Shown here: positions 33,976 to 42,724 of the stretch, in pieces
How the letters are laid out: each line of letters opens with the position of its first letter
Numbering within the stretch: the first letter of the stretch is position 1
Assembly (NCBI GenBank): GCA_945873125.1
Contig: CAMCBV010000005.1
Location: forward strand, 1 to 64,000
Length of the DNA: 64,000 bases
Source: Prosthecobacter debontii
GTDB lineage: Bacteria; Verrucomicrobiota; Verrucomicrobiia; Verrucomicrobiales; Akkermansiaceae
Reading direction: 5' to 3'
Translations under genes and position numbers: made by a program
Notes under the pieces: generated by a model
What the model saw: only the letters and a program-made list of their open reading frames with translations
What the model was told of the DNA's origin: nothing
Databases searched by the model: none

Positions 33976-35595
33976 ATGGCTGATCCGTCATACAAGTGGA
34001 TAGAAAGATTGAAATACATGTATTTCTTTTGCTCTCTCATCTGCCTGTCCCTCATGGCGTATTTGGTGACTCAATACGCCCTATTCAAAGAGACCGCTAA
34101 AGACATACCGCTTAAAAAGGAACTCGGTATCGACCAAGTAAGCTTCAAAGCCCACAAATCTGAAAAATCCGTCAAAGCGCCTCGTGATCAAAAGGGTAAA
34201 CCAGACAGCTCGTCCTTGGAAAACGGCGCTATTCCCAATCAACGGGTGATTATTTTCAAAGACACGAGTGCCCTTGAGGCGTTTCTTAAAAGATTAGGAA
34301 ACGGTGTAAAGCTTCTCGGACGCCTCGAAAAATTCAACGCATTACACGTCGGTTTTGAAAATGAGAACGACTTACTCGGCATGCTGGATGGTTCCGAAGA
34401 AACCTCTTTCATTTATCCTGTTGAAATACCCGAATTTTCAATAGGACCACAGGATGGAGCTGTCGCCATCAAAAACGGCTTACTCAACTGGCTGGGTGTA
34501 ACGGTCGATAACTCACAGTGGGGAAATGGAATTAAAATCGCCATTCTTGATACTGGGATCGCCGACCACATCGCTTTCAAAAACCACATCGAACGGATCA
34601 ATCTGATTCCATTGCCGTCCGACCCCACCCTACTCAACGGACATGGAACCGCCGTTGCTTCTCTTATTTTCAGTGACAATCCATTGGCACCCGGCGTAGC
34701 CCCTGCAGCGAGTCCCTTGTCGGTTCGCATTGCCGATGACCAAGGAAATTCCAACAGCTTTCTTATCGCACAAGGGATCATTGCCGCAGTGGATGCAGGA
34801 GCCCACTTGATCAATATCTCACTTGGCGGATCGGATCAAAGTTCACTCGTTGACCATGCCTTGGCATACGCTAAAGAAGCGGGGGTCGTCGTTGTTGCCG
34901 CAGCAGGAAACAGCGGCACACAGGGCGTATTACAACCGGCCGCCAACCCCATGGTCATTGCGGTTGGTGCGGTCGATGCAAACAATCAACACATGAATTT
35001 TTCAACGACAGGCAGCCAAGTGGCGGTATCCGCTCCAGGCTATGGCGTGAACGTCGCGTATCCGGGCGATGCCGCAGCTCGTGTGAACGGCACTTCATTC
35101 TCCTCTCCCATCGTTGTTGGCACGCTTGCCGCGACGATGAGCAACAACGGCTCTCAAACGCTGAATGGAAACTCGGCGGTGAGCACGATGTATCAATATC
35201 TCAACGACATCGGGATTCAGGGAACCGACTCATTAACCGGCTCCGGAGTTCCCGACATGTGGCGCATCCTCAACGGCAGCACACCCGGCATTCATGATGC
35301 CGCAGTCACTTCTGTCACAACCCACTTCGCAGACCCGAGCAACGAAATCCGTATCCTCGTTCAAAACCAAGGGACTGAGAAATTAATCAATGCCGCAGTT
35401 TCCGTAAACATCAACGGTAACGTCACCCAATCAAATATCACCACACTCGCAGTCGGCGAGAGCCGTGTAGTCACGATACCGGTTAGCTCTTTTGAGAACT
35501 TGAATATCCAAAGTTCTATCCAACTATCTGGTAATCTTACAGATCAACGGCCCGCGAATAATTCTGTGACCCAGCAGATCAAAACAAGCGAGTAG
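33976..35595 (+). CDS. Membrane-anchored subtilisin-like serine protease
   Basis: 539 residues. One N-terminal membrane helix (about 15-35) without a clear cleavage site, a spacer that is Lys/Ser-rich, an inhibitor-like propeptide region (about 85-150), then an S8 catalytic domain with Asp192 (I-L-D-T-G), His223 (N-G-H-G-T-A) and Ser374 (N-G-T-S-F-S-S-P); Asn312 is the oxyanion residue. The last 100 residues are a CARDB-like beta domain. Active triad appears complete. Divergent from uvrB. Substrate unknown. Confidence 0.88.
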   Translation: MADPSYKWIERLKYMYFFCSLICLSLMAYLVTQYALFKETAKDIPLKKELGIDQVSFKAHKSEKSVKAPRDQKGKPDSSSLENGAIPNQRVIIFKDTSALEAFLKRLGNGVKLLGRLEKFNALHVGFENENDLLGMLDGSEETSFIYPVEIPEFSIGPQDGAVAIKNGLLNWLGVTVDNSQWGNGIKIAILDTGIADHIAFKNHIERINLIPLPSDPTLLNGHGTAVASLIFSDNPLAPGVAPAASPLSVRIADDQGNSNSFLIAQGIIAAVDAGAHLINISLGGSDQSSLVDHALAYAKEAGVVVVAAAGNSGTQGVLQPAANPMVIAVGAVDANNQHMNFSTTGSQVAVSAPGYGVNVAYPGDAAARVNGTSFSSPIVVGTLAATMSNNGSQTLNGNSAVSTMYQYLNDIGIQGTDSLTGSGVPDMWRILNGSTPGIHDAAVTSVTTHFADPSNEIRILVQNQGTEKLINAAVSVNINGNVTQSNITTLAVGESRVVTIPVSSFENLNIQSSIQLSGNLTDQRPANNSVTQQIKTSE

Positions 35596-35610
35596 TCTGT
35601 AAGTTTCTGA

Positions 35611-37113
35611 CTACTTCGGAGCTTTGACGACTTGATACCAAGCCTTGTCGCCGTGGATTTTACTTCCGTCTTTCGCAAGCAGACCAGACATGTCAATGAG
35701 GTGAAGGTGGTTCTCTTTCAGCGGACCGATATCGAGCGTTAACTTCAAGCCGTCAGGAGAAATCACCACACCTTTCGGAACTATCTCTTGTTCACCGGCT
35801 TTTGGAGCCCCGTAGGCTTGGTGATATGCGTAAGTATGGCTTTTTACCTTCAGCTTTGCTAGGGTCGCTGGGTCGATGGCTTGGCTGAAGACCAATTCAA
35901 AACCTTTGGGCAATGCTTTGATTTTTTCCAACTGGGCATAAGGTTTACCCTTCCATTTGATACGGACGATCCCCTTTCCGCCTGCCCAGGAAAGTTGGGT
36001 TTTGCCAACATAGATTGAGCCATCCTTACCGAATACGATGCGGTTATTTCCGATTCCCAGAGGTGATTTATCAAACATCGGCACCAAGGCTGTTTGATAA
36101 ACTCCCTCAACTTCATCATCAAGCACACGGACCATGGTCGGTTGGTTCATCTCACCAATCAAAGTCTGATTCACGATGCCTTTAGGAAGTGCCCCTTCAG
36201 GAATCACAACCGGCCATGTGGGAGAATTTGCCAACTCACCTTGTGGAAAATATCCAGCTGCGGGCTGTTGCATTTTATCCAACTCTGCAACCGGCACTTT
36301 CAGCGGGTTCCTTCCATCCCAATCTTTTCGCCAGACCAAGGATGCAGGGTGCCCATAGAAACCCCCTTTTTTGATATCATAAAGCGGACTCGTGGGACGC
36401 CAGTCACCTTGGTTGTCCGTGATGAGAAGCCTGCCAGCCGCATCGAATCCGATGCCGTTTGGAGAGCGCAATCCATCGGCATAAGGCTCCATCTTTTTGC
36501 CATCCGGCGAGAGTTTTAAAACCCAGCCACGCCACTTGACGCGTGAATACATGCGTCCGGCCTTACCTTTGTTTTTGCCCCATGTTTTCGAATCCGACAT
36601 ACCCGCACGATCGACATCGCCAATTTCGGAAAATTCACCCCGTATTTCTTTGGCCATAGATGCCCCGTTCGATGCGATACCTAATGCAATATACAGATTT
36701 CCCTCGGCATCCTTGGCCGGTCCGTAGGCGAACTCGTGATAATTTCCGGACATGCCGAAGTCATCAAATACGGTTTCATACTCGTCAGCAGATCCATCAG
36801 CATCGGTATCTTTCAGACGAGTGAGCTCGGCGCGCTGCATGACCAGCATGCTTCCGTCCTTTTCAACAAGCATGCCCAACGGCTCCTGCAAGCCGCTGGC
36901 GAAAAGCGACCATGCTTGATCAGCTGGATTATAAATCATCACTTCGCCACGGTGAAATGCCACTGCGATACGACCATCCGGTAGGGTATCCATCGCTCCG
37001 ACCTGTGGATCAATCCCGACCGGATTGGGAATGGCATCGAAACTGAAATGATCCGTCCAAGCGGAAACGGCTGTACAGAAAGACAGGATCGAGCAAAAGA
37101 TACGAAGTTTCAT
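35611..37113 (-). CDS. Secreted sorbosone dehydrogenase-like beta-propeller protein
   Basis: 500 residues with a signal peptide (cleavage near W19). Contains the six-bladed-propeller pattern of PQQ-dependent sugar dehydrogenases: DTLPDGRIAVAFHRGEVM, GLQEPLGMLVEKDGSMLVM, GLRSPNGIGFDAAGRLLITDNQGDW, and a D-x-D-x-D-G-S loop (residues about 100-110). The sugar substrate is not identifiable. It starts on the ATGA that ends the cytochrome c gene, so the two are translated together, and the cytochrome may accept its electrons. Confidence 0.8.
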   Translation of the reverse strand: MKLRIFCSILSFCTAVSAWTDHFSFDAIPNPVGIDPQVGAMDTLPDGRIAVAFHRGEVMIYNPADQAWSLFASGLQEPLGMLVEKDGSMLVMQRAELTRLKDTDADGSADEYETVFDDFGMSGNYHEFAYGPAKDAEGNLYIALGIASNGASMAKEIRGEFSEIGDVDRAGMSDSKTWGKNKGKAGRMYSRVKWRGWVLKLSPDGKKMEPYADGLRSPNGIGFDAAGRLLITDNQGDWRPTSPLYDIKKGGFYGHPASLVWRKDWDGRNPLKVPVAELDKMQQPAAGYFPQGELANSPTWPVVIPEGALPKGIVNQTLIGEMNQPTMVRVLDDEVEGVYQTALVPMFDKSPLGIGNNRIVFGKDGSIYVGKTQLSWAGGKGIVRIKWKGKPYAQLEKIKALPKGFELVFSQAIDPATLAKLKVKSHTYAYHQAYGAPKAGEQEIVPKGVVISPDGLKLTLDIGPLKENHLHLIDMSGLLAKDGSKIHGDKAWYQVVKAPK

Positions 37114-37982
37114 TTGAAAGAAATATGAATGGTGAATGCGGAGGCTTCAGCTGCTGTAAGCTCCAACTTGGAACCAACCCACTTGCCTTTGTCGCTCGTG
37201 TAAGCGACTTTTTGATCCGAAGGAAAATTTAAAACCACCGGAGCAGGAGAAGCCGGAGTCATGGTGAAGCTGCGGTTGAATCCACCGCCATTTGCGATGG
37301 CGGAAAAACTTTCCGTTATGCCGCAATTGCCAATCCGGTATTTGAAAACCGGCAGTCCTTTTTCGATCCGGTATCCAGAAAATTTCGGTTCGCCAAGATC
37401 AGAAAAAGGCGAGCTCGCTTCGACATAGCGGATATTTCCCAATACTTTAGCGAGACTGCTACCATTTCCCTGCCAGTAAGGATAGCCATCGATAAATCCT
37501 CCGTTCCAAGAGTAACGAAGCCTGCACTGACCCGCATCCCAACAAAGAGACATGGTCTGATCCAATGCCACGGCGATCGCCGCAGGCCCTGCATCAGGCA
37601 TGAAAATACGCTGAATCTGTGGGCGCTTGGTCTGCACAGGTGAAGTCACATAAGAATCCCCTTTTTTGGCTTCTTTCGCCTTTACCCCCTCAGCCACTTT
37701 CATGATGTGGACATAAATTTCCCGCAATCCCTCCTCACCAACATGAACCATGGATGGCATCTCGATCGCATTCGGACGCTTCTTGCCCGGCTTGATGCAC
37801 CACTTCAAAAAATCCTCAGGCTTACCGTTATATATTTCCCGGATTTCTACCAAAGAAGGGCCTACGACCATCTGATCAAGCATGTGACAGGCTGAACAGT
37901 TTGTCGTAAACAGCTGCGCTCCATCCGGCTTCTCTGCGAAGCCAAACGACATTAGAGATAAGAAAACGAGGAAAAATTTCAT
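37110..37982 (-). CDS. c-type cytochrome with C-terminal beta domain
   Basis: 290 residues, signal peptide (cleavage near residue 16, G-F-A-E). One heme site C29-S-A-C32-H33 with a possible axial Met in M-P-S-M at 75-78. The domain from about residue 115 (F-M-P-D-A-G-P-A-A-I-A-V-A-L) belongs to a type common in Verrucomicrobiota and Planctomycetota, where a cytochrome is linked to a beta-sandwich. Its stop overlaps the start of the dehydrogenase by four bases. Periplasmic electron transfer is inferred. Confidence 0.85.
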   Translation of the reverse strand: MKFFLVFLSLMSFGFAEKPDGAQLFTTNCSACHMLDQMVVGPSLVEIREIYNGKPEDFLKWCIKPGKKRPNAIEMPSMVHVGEEGLREIYVHIMKVAEGVKAKEAKKGDSYVTSPVQTKRPQIQRIFMPDAGPAAIAVALDQTMSLCWDAGQCRLRYSWNGGFIDGYPYWQGNGSSLAKVLGNIRYVEASSPFSDLGEPKFSGYRIEKGLPVFKYRIGNCGITESFSAIANGGGFNRSFTMTPASPAPVVLNFPSDQKVAYTSDKGKWVGSKLELTAAEASAFTIHISFK

Positions 37983-38044
37983 GTGGGATTTTTAGAAGAG
38001 GCCAACCGATACAGCCATACAACGCACATTCCAAGGGGGATTTT

Positions 38045-38932
38045 TCAGAGCAGGCCGAAATGATCCCAGCCACCCGACAAACGGTCTCCCGCACCCATTT
38101 CCATCAGACGTCCAATCTTCGTCAGCTTCAGCTCTGGAAATTTGTGCTGCCATTGGACCAACAACTCCGGGCTATCAGGAAGGGTAAACAACAGCTCAAA
38201 ATCCTCCCCGTCCTCCAGTGCTTGCCTTAGATCGCAGCCTTCGCTCAGTGGAATAGCCGCACGATCGATCAGAAACCCGCAGCCAGAGGCTTTTGCCAAT
38301 CTTGGCAAATCCCGTGCGATCCCATCCGAGAGGTCCATCATCGCGGTTGGCTTGAAATACTCCACCAACCAACGGGCCTCTTCCAGTCTCGGTGTGAAAA
38401 CGAGGTGCTTGCCCTTCAGCGATCCACCGAGCTTACCCGTCACCCAAATTGCATCGCCCACGTTCCCTCCCGATCGCGTCACCACACTCCCCCGTTCCAC
38501 CCTCCCCGTCGCCGATATGGAAATCACCGCCGAAGAACCTTCAGGAACACGGCATGTCTCACCACCGACCAACACAACTCCGTAACGATCAAAACACGTT
38601 CCCATCCCTCGATAGAAATGTTCCACCCATTCGACGCTTGTCGATCCGGGTAAGGCGAGTGTCACGAGAAACCTCTCAGGAAATCCACCCATCGCCGCGA
38701 AATCAGAAACCACACGTGCCACCGCTTTCCAGCCCACCTGCCTTGGATCCGCCTCATTGAGAAAATGCACCCCTTCAACCAATGCATCGGTTTTCAACAA
38801 AACCAAATCCGCTCCCCCGTCATCCACCACGGCACAATCATCCCCCGGACCCGCCACAGCTTCACCGGTGGGCACCAACGCCACCAATCTCGCGATCAGT
38901 TCATCCTCTCCCATCCCGTCCAACTTCTTCAT
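38045..38932 (-). CDS. thiL: Thiamine-monophosphate kinase
   Basis: 295 residues. ATP-dependent phosphorylation of thiamine phosphate to the diphosphate cofactor. Conserved AIRS/PurM-like motifs: G-P-G-D-D-C-A near residue 28, K-T-D-A-L-V-E-G-V-H-F, G-G-E-T near 122 and M-D-L-S-D-G-I-A-R-D near 200. Start overlaps the end of the CPBP protease gene by four bases (38929-38932). No TPP riboswitch was noted upstream. Confidence 0.95.
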   Translation of the reverse strand: MKKLDGMGEDELIARLVALVPTGEAVAGPGDDCAVVDDGGADLVLLKTDALVEGVHFLNEADPRQVGWKAVARVVSDFAAMGGFPERFLVTLALPGSTSVEWVEHFYRGMGTCFDRYGVVLVGGETCRVPEGSSAVISISATGRVERGSVVTRSGGNVGDAIWVTGKLGGSLKGKHLVFTPRLEEARWLVEYFKPTAMMDLSDGIARDLPRLAKASGCGFLIDRAAIPLSEGCDLRQALEDGEDFELLFTLPDSPELLVQWQHKFPELKLTKIGRLMEMGAGDRLSGGWDHFGLL

Positions 38933-39786
38933 TGTAACATTTGCTTCGGAATATAATCAAATCTCACCAAGAGCTGTATGGCCACAGTGGCTCCGTTAAA
39001 AAGAAAATGTACAGAAATGGGCGCCCATATCGATCCTGTACGCTCATATAAAAATACCAATGCCAAGCCAAAGATGAACAATGGTATTAATGTCGCCACG
39101 CTTCCATGAGCTGCTGAAAAAAACAAAGCCGACACCAACGCCCCGATCCATGGTCCGCTAAATCTTTTAAGCGTCGGATAAATATACCCCCGAAAAACAA
39201 CCTCCTCACAAAGCGGCGCTATAATCACCGCCGTGAACGCCATCAAGATCAGCACGTTCATATCTTGGGTCGTTTGAAATAAATCCACCGTATCTTGAAC
39301 CAACTGCACACCCAAACTCTCAATCAGCGTGTCATAGCCGATGGCATACAAAACGGCGAACGCCACCCACATGCTCACCACTGTCAGGGGCGCCATGAAA
39401 AAAACCCATGGCCAGTCTTTCCACCTCAAGCCCAACCATGCAACCGGCCTGATGCGGCTGATGACGATGGCTGTCACCAAAGCGACTAGAAAGAACTGCA
39501 ATCCCATATTGAAAATCAGATCCGGCGCGGTAATTTCACCTCTTTTCTCCTCTTCAGGGGAGATTGTGGCCAACAAGACCGGCAGGAAATAAAAACCCAC
39601 AATCATACCCACGACGATAATATCCACTTTTTTGTAAAACCAATCCGACACTTTCCCTACGGGCAAAGCTGGCGGAAGACTCGGATTTTTTGTGCGCGAA
39701 ATCATCCTCAGCGCGGCTGCGGCAAGAAACAAAATTGCGGAAAAGCCATAAGTGGCCTGCATGCTGATGACTGTCACCTGATCCAT
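38929..39786 (-). CDS. CPBP-family membrane protease
   Basis: 285 residues from the ATG at 39786; a GTG at 39825 gives a 13-residue longer form. About eight membrane helices. CPBP (CAAX protease-like) motifs: C-E-E-V-V-F-R-G, then F-S-A-A-H-G-S and H-F-L-F-N-G, which together form the presumed metal site in the membrane. Bacterial members are linked to bacteriocin self-immunity or protein maturation, but the target here is unknown. Coupled to thiL by a four-base overlap. Confidence 0.88.
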   Translation of the reverse strand: MDQVTVISMQATYGFSAILFLAAAALRMISRTKNPSLPPALPVGKVSDWFYKKVDIIVVGMIVGFYFLPVLLATISPEEEKRGEITAPDLIFNMGLQFFLVALVTAIVISRIRPVAWLGLRWKDWPWVFFMAPLTVVSMWVAFAVLYAIGYDTLIESLGVQLVQDTVDLFQTTQDMNVLILMAFTAVIIAPLCEEVVFRGYIYPTLKRFSGPWIGALVSALFFSAAHGSVATLIPLFIFGLALVFLYERTGSIWAPISVHFLFNGATVAIQLLVRFDYIPKQMLQ

Positions 39787-39891
39787 CTTTTGGCTAAACT
39801 GTCCCCGACTCTGGCTAAGCGCCACCGCAAAATAAATTCCACACCATAAAAAATTCCTTTGCTCATCTCTCGAGTTAAACTATCGGAAGTT

Positions 39892-40224
39892 ATGTCAGTT
39901 GTTCTGAAGCAGTTCCTCGCCTTCTGCATTCTTGCAGGAATGGCAAGCGCTGCGATGCATGGAAGCGCACATCCCGATCGTGAAAGCTGCACTCAATCCC
40001 ATGAGCATCATGAACACCATGATCATCACAGCGCGCCTGAGAACTGCAAAGACCATGATTGCACACCGCATCATCATTGCAGTCATCTGACCGTCGCGGA
40101 TCGTCCTTCATCAGGCCGCCTCTCTCTTACCGCCTTCCATGGAAGTTTGATGAAAATTTTCACCGAACACTCTCTCATCCCTGATGAGCCGGTTTTTTCT
40201 CTGGATAAACCCCCGTTGATCTGA
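39892..40224 (+). CDS. Small His-rich exported protein at the head of the metal efflux operon
   Basis: 110 residues from the ATG at 39892 (an upstream in-frame start at 39859 is less plausible). Signal peptide ends near A-M-A-S-A. Residues about 27-65 are densely His, Asp, Glu and Cys (for example E-H-H-E-H-H-D-H-H and D-H-D-C-T-P-H-H-H-C), a strong candidate site for Zn, Ni, Co or Cu. The remainder is not recognisable. Likely a periplasmic metal buffer or sensor for the efflux genes that follow. No transcription regulator gene is adjacent. Confidence 0.65.
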   Translation: MSVVLKQFLAFCILAGMASAAMHGSAHPDRESCTQSHEHHEHHDHHSAPENCKDHDCTPHHHCSHLTVADRPSSGRLSLTAFHGSLMKIFTEHSLIPDEPVFSLDKPPLI

Positions 40225-40355
40225 AGTCACGACGTGGCACCCTTGTGCCCGCCTATTTGTGGCATCGGATGCTTCCGAGCCGTATCTCCGCCGCATTGCG
40301 CCTACGTCGCATTTTGCGAAGTCTCAAACTTCATTTCAAAAAATTTTCATCCATC

Positions 40356-41579
40356 ATGAAATCCACGCTCACTGCGTCCGCGCTCTTGTGCCTCATCACC
40401 TCACACTCCCTCCATGCCGCACCCTCGGAAATCATCTCCTTCGAGAGCATTTCGCCGCGTGTCCGCAAATACAATCCGGAGCTCGCCGCCGCCCGCTTCC
40501 GCATTGACGAAGCCCTCGGCCTTGCCAAGCAATCCGGCCGACTTTCCAACCCGAGTCTCGATACGGGGATTTCACTCAATCCCCGCACCCACGAAGGCAG
40601 CATCGAAATCGGCCTTACCCGCAAATTTCCCCTGACTCACCGGCTCGGTATCGAAAAAGAAATCAGCAGCACGGAAATCCAGGCCGCAGAAGCCGAGGTT
40701 GAAAATGTCGAGCGCCTGCTGGTCGCCGAGGCCCGCCAGGAGTTCGTGAAGATCTTGGCGATTCGGGATAGGAAAAACCTTCTCAAGCAACAACAAGATC
40801 TCGCCACCGAACTCGCAAGCTTCATCGCAGCGAAATCCAAGCAGGGCGAGAGCTCAACCCTGGATGCGGCACAGGCAAACATCGCATCGCTCAAACTCAC
40901 CACCCAAGAGCGCCAACTGATGACCGAAGAAACCGCCACCCTCGGAAAGCTTCGCCCGCTGTTAGGCATCGCCCCAGAAACCTCGATCACTCTCTCGGGA
41001 TATCCATCAAACCTCTCTGTCTTGAACCATGCCACAGTTCAACGGCCCGATCTAAGCTCTGCAAAATTCCAACTTCGCGCCGCAGAATCCGGCATCACAT
41101 TGGAGCAAGCGAAGCGCAGGGAAGACGTTGAACTTTCCCTCTTTGCCGCAGGCGAACGAAATGAGGACGCCCCACAAGGCTTAGCAAATGAGAGCATCTT
41201 CGGATTCAAAGCATCCATTCCCCTGCCGTTTTGGAATGATAACCAAGGCAATATCGATGCCGCGACCGCACGCCGAAACCGCAAGCATCAGGAGGTGAAA
41301 GCTCTGACCAAGCACATTGAGCACGAGGCGCAAACCGCTCTCACCGAAATGCGTCAGTGGGCAACTCTTGTTAAGGAGCTCGATGAAAAACTTCTCCCGC
41401 TCGCCGAACAACAAACCGGTCTCTTCGAAAAGGCCTACCGTGAAGGTCAGGCAGATCTGCAGACGGTTCTCAACTCACGCGATCAAACCCTTGCGTTACT
41501 CGCCACTAAAATCGATGCCATCCGCGAGTTACACCTCGCCAACATCCGCCACCAAGCAGCTCTTGGCGGAGGCTTTTAA
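40356..41579 (+). CDS. czcC: Outer-membrane efflux protein, CzcC/TolC type
   Basis: 407 residues from the ATG at 40356; signal peptide ends near H-A-A. Two tandem OEP repeats with long coiled-coil helices (about 60-200 and 245-395), as in TolC trimers that cross the outer membrane. Sits 131 bp after the His-rich gene and 32 bp before the adaptor gene. Assignment to the CzcC branch rests on its operon context more than on a specific residue. Confidence 0.88.
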   Translation: MKSTLTASALLCLITSHSLHAAPSEIISFESISPRVRKYNPELAAARFRIDEALGLAKQSGRLSNPSLDTGISLNPRTHEGSIEIGLTRKFPLTHRLGIEKEISSTEIQAAEAEVENVERLLVAEARQEFVKILAIRDRKNLLKQQQDLATELASFIAAKSKQGESSTLDAAQANIASLKLTTQERQLMTEETATLGKLRPLLGIAPETSITLSGYPSNLSVLNHATVQRPDLSSAKFQLRAAESGITLEQAKRREDVELSLFAAGERNEDAPQGLANESIFGFKASIPLPFWNDNQGNIDAATARRNRKHQEVKALTKHIEHEAQTALTEMRQWATLVKELDEKLLPLAEQQTGLFEKAYREGQADLQTVLNSRDQTLALLATKIDAIRELHLANIRHQAALGGGF

Positions 41580-41611
41580 CCACCAAGCGAATCCATAATT
41601 CCTCTCATATC

Positions 41612-42718
41612 ATGAAAATCTTATTTCTAACAGCTATTCTGATTAGCACAGCCTTTGCCGCCGAAGCTCCACCTCGCAACGAAAACACCGTCGTGCTCGA
41701 TGCCATCGGCGTCCACAACCTCGGCATCGAGACAGTTTCCGCCGAAGAATCCACTTTCGAGAGCACCCTTCCAGTGCTCGGAGAAATCGAACATACCTGC
41801 GAAAGCCACTCCGTGCTCTCAAGCCGCATCGCGGGAAGAATCGTCGAGGTGCTTGCGCACAAGGGCGATTTCGTAAAAAAGGGCGATGTCCTACTTCGCG
41901 TCGAAAGTCGCCAACTCGGCGATCCGCCACCGACCATCGATCTGACAGCGCCCGCTGATGGACTTGTAACCGACTCCCAGGGACACCTCGGTGCACCTGT
42001 CGAACCGGATCATATGCTGATGGAAATCCTCGATCTAAAAAAAGTATGGGTCGTCGCCCAGATACCGCAGCACCAGGCAGCTTTACTTAAAACCGGTCTC
42101 ACGGCAAGAATCCGAATCCCCGCCCTCGGTATGGGAGAACAGGAATCGACATTCCTCCGGCTTGGCACCGGCGATGAATCCCGCCCATCTACCGTGGATG
42201 CCATTTTTGAAATAGCCAATCCCGAAACCAAACTCCGGCCCGGCATGCGTGCGGAAGTTTCCCTCATCGCAAACAAGCGCGAAAACGTGCTAAGCATTGC
42301 GCGCGAGGCATTGCAGGGCGATCGCGCCAACCGCTTCGTTTTCATCAAGGACTATGAATTGAAGAACGCCTTCGTCCGCATCCCTGTGACGATCGGCGAA
42401 ATCAACCATGATCGCGTGGAAATTACATCCGGTCTATTTCCAGGTGATGAGGTCGTGCTCAAAGGTGCCTATGCCCTATCCTTTGCAGGAAAAGGCAGTG
42501 CATCTCTCAAAGAAGCACTTGATGCCGCACACGGTCATCCACACAACGAAGACGGCACGGAAAAGTCCGCGGAGGAAATTGCCGCATCCGGCCATGGCCA
42601 CGATCATGCTCACGACCATGAGAACGTCGTGCCGCTTGTGATGTATCTTGCCATCGCCTGCGGCATACTACTCGTGCTGCTTTTAATCCTCCTATTTCGC
42701 AACCGTTCAAAAGCCTAA
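41612..42718 (+). CDS. czcB: RND efflux adaptor with His-rich tail and C-terminal membrane anchor
   Basis: 368 residues with a signal peptide. Lipoyl-like segment S-S-R-I-A-G-R-I-V-E-V and barrel segments with R-P-G-M-R-A-E-V-S-L are typical of CusB/CzcB adaptors. Beyond about residue 300 comes a region with H-G-H-P-H-N-E-D and G-H-G-H-D-H-A-H-D-H, then a membrane helix (about 340-360) and a short basic end RNRSKA. Ordinary adaptors lack this tail. It places a metal-binding patch next to the inner membrane. Confidence 0.88.
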   Translation: MKILFLTAILISTAFAAEAPPRNENTVVLDAIGVHNLGIETVSAEESTFESTLPVLGEIEHTCESHSVLSSRIAGRIVEVLAHKGDFVKKGDVLLRVESRQLGDPPPTIDLTAPADGLVTDSQGHLGAPVEPDHMLMEILDLKKVWVVAQIPQHQAALLKTGLTARIRIPALGMGEQESTFLRLGTGDESRPSTVDAIFEIANPETKLRPGMRAEVSLIANKRENVLSIAREALQGDRANRFVFIKDYELKNAFVRIPVTIGEINHDRVEITSGLFPGDEVVLKGAYALSFAGKGSASLKEALDAAHGHPHNEDGTEKSAEEIAASGHGHDHAHDHENVVPLVMYLAIACGILLVLLLILLFRNRSKA

Positions 42719-42724
42719 ACGATC

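Noticed and set aside
38757..38999. Plus-strand frames opposite thiL
   Set aside because: Antisense of a canonical ThiL; composition is typical of shadow frames.
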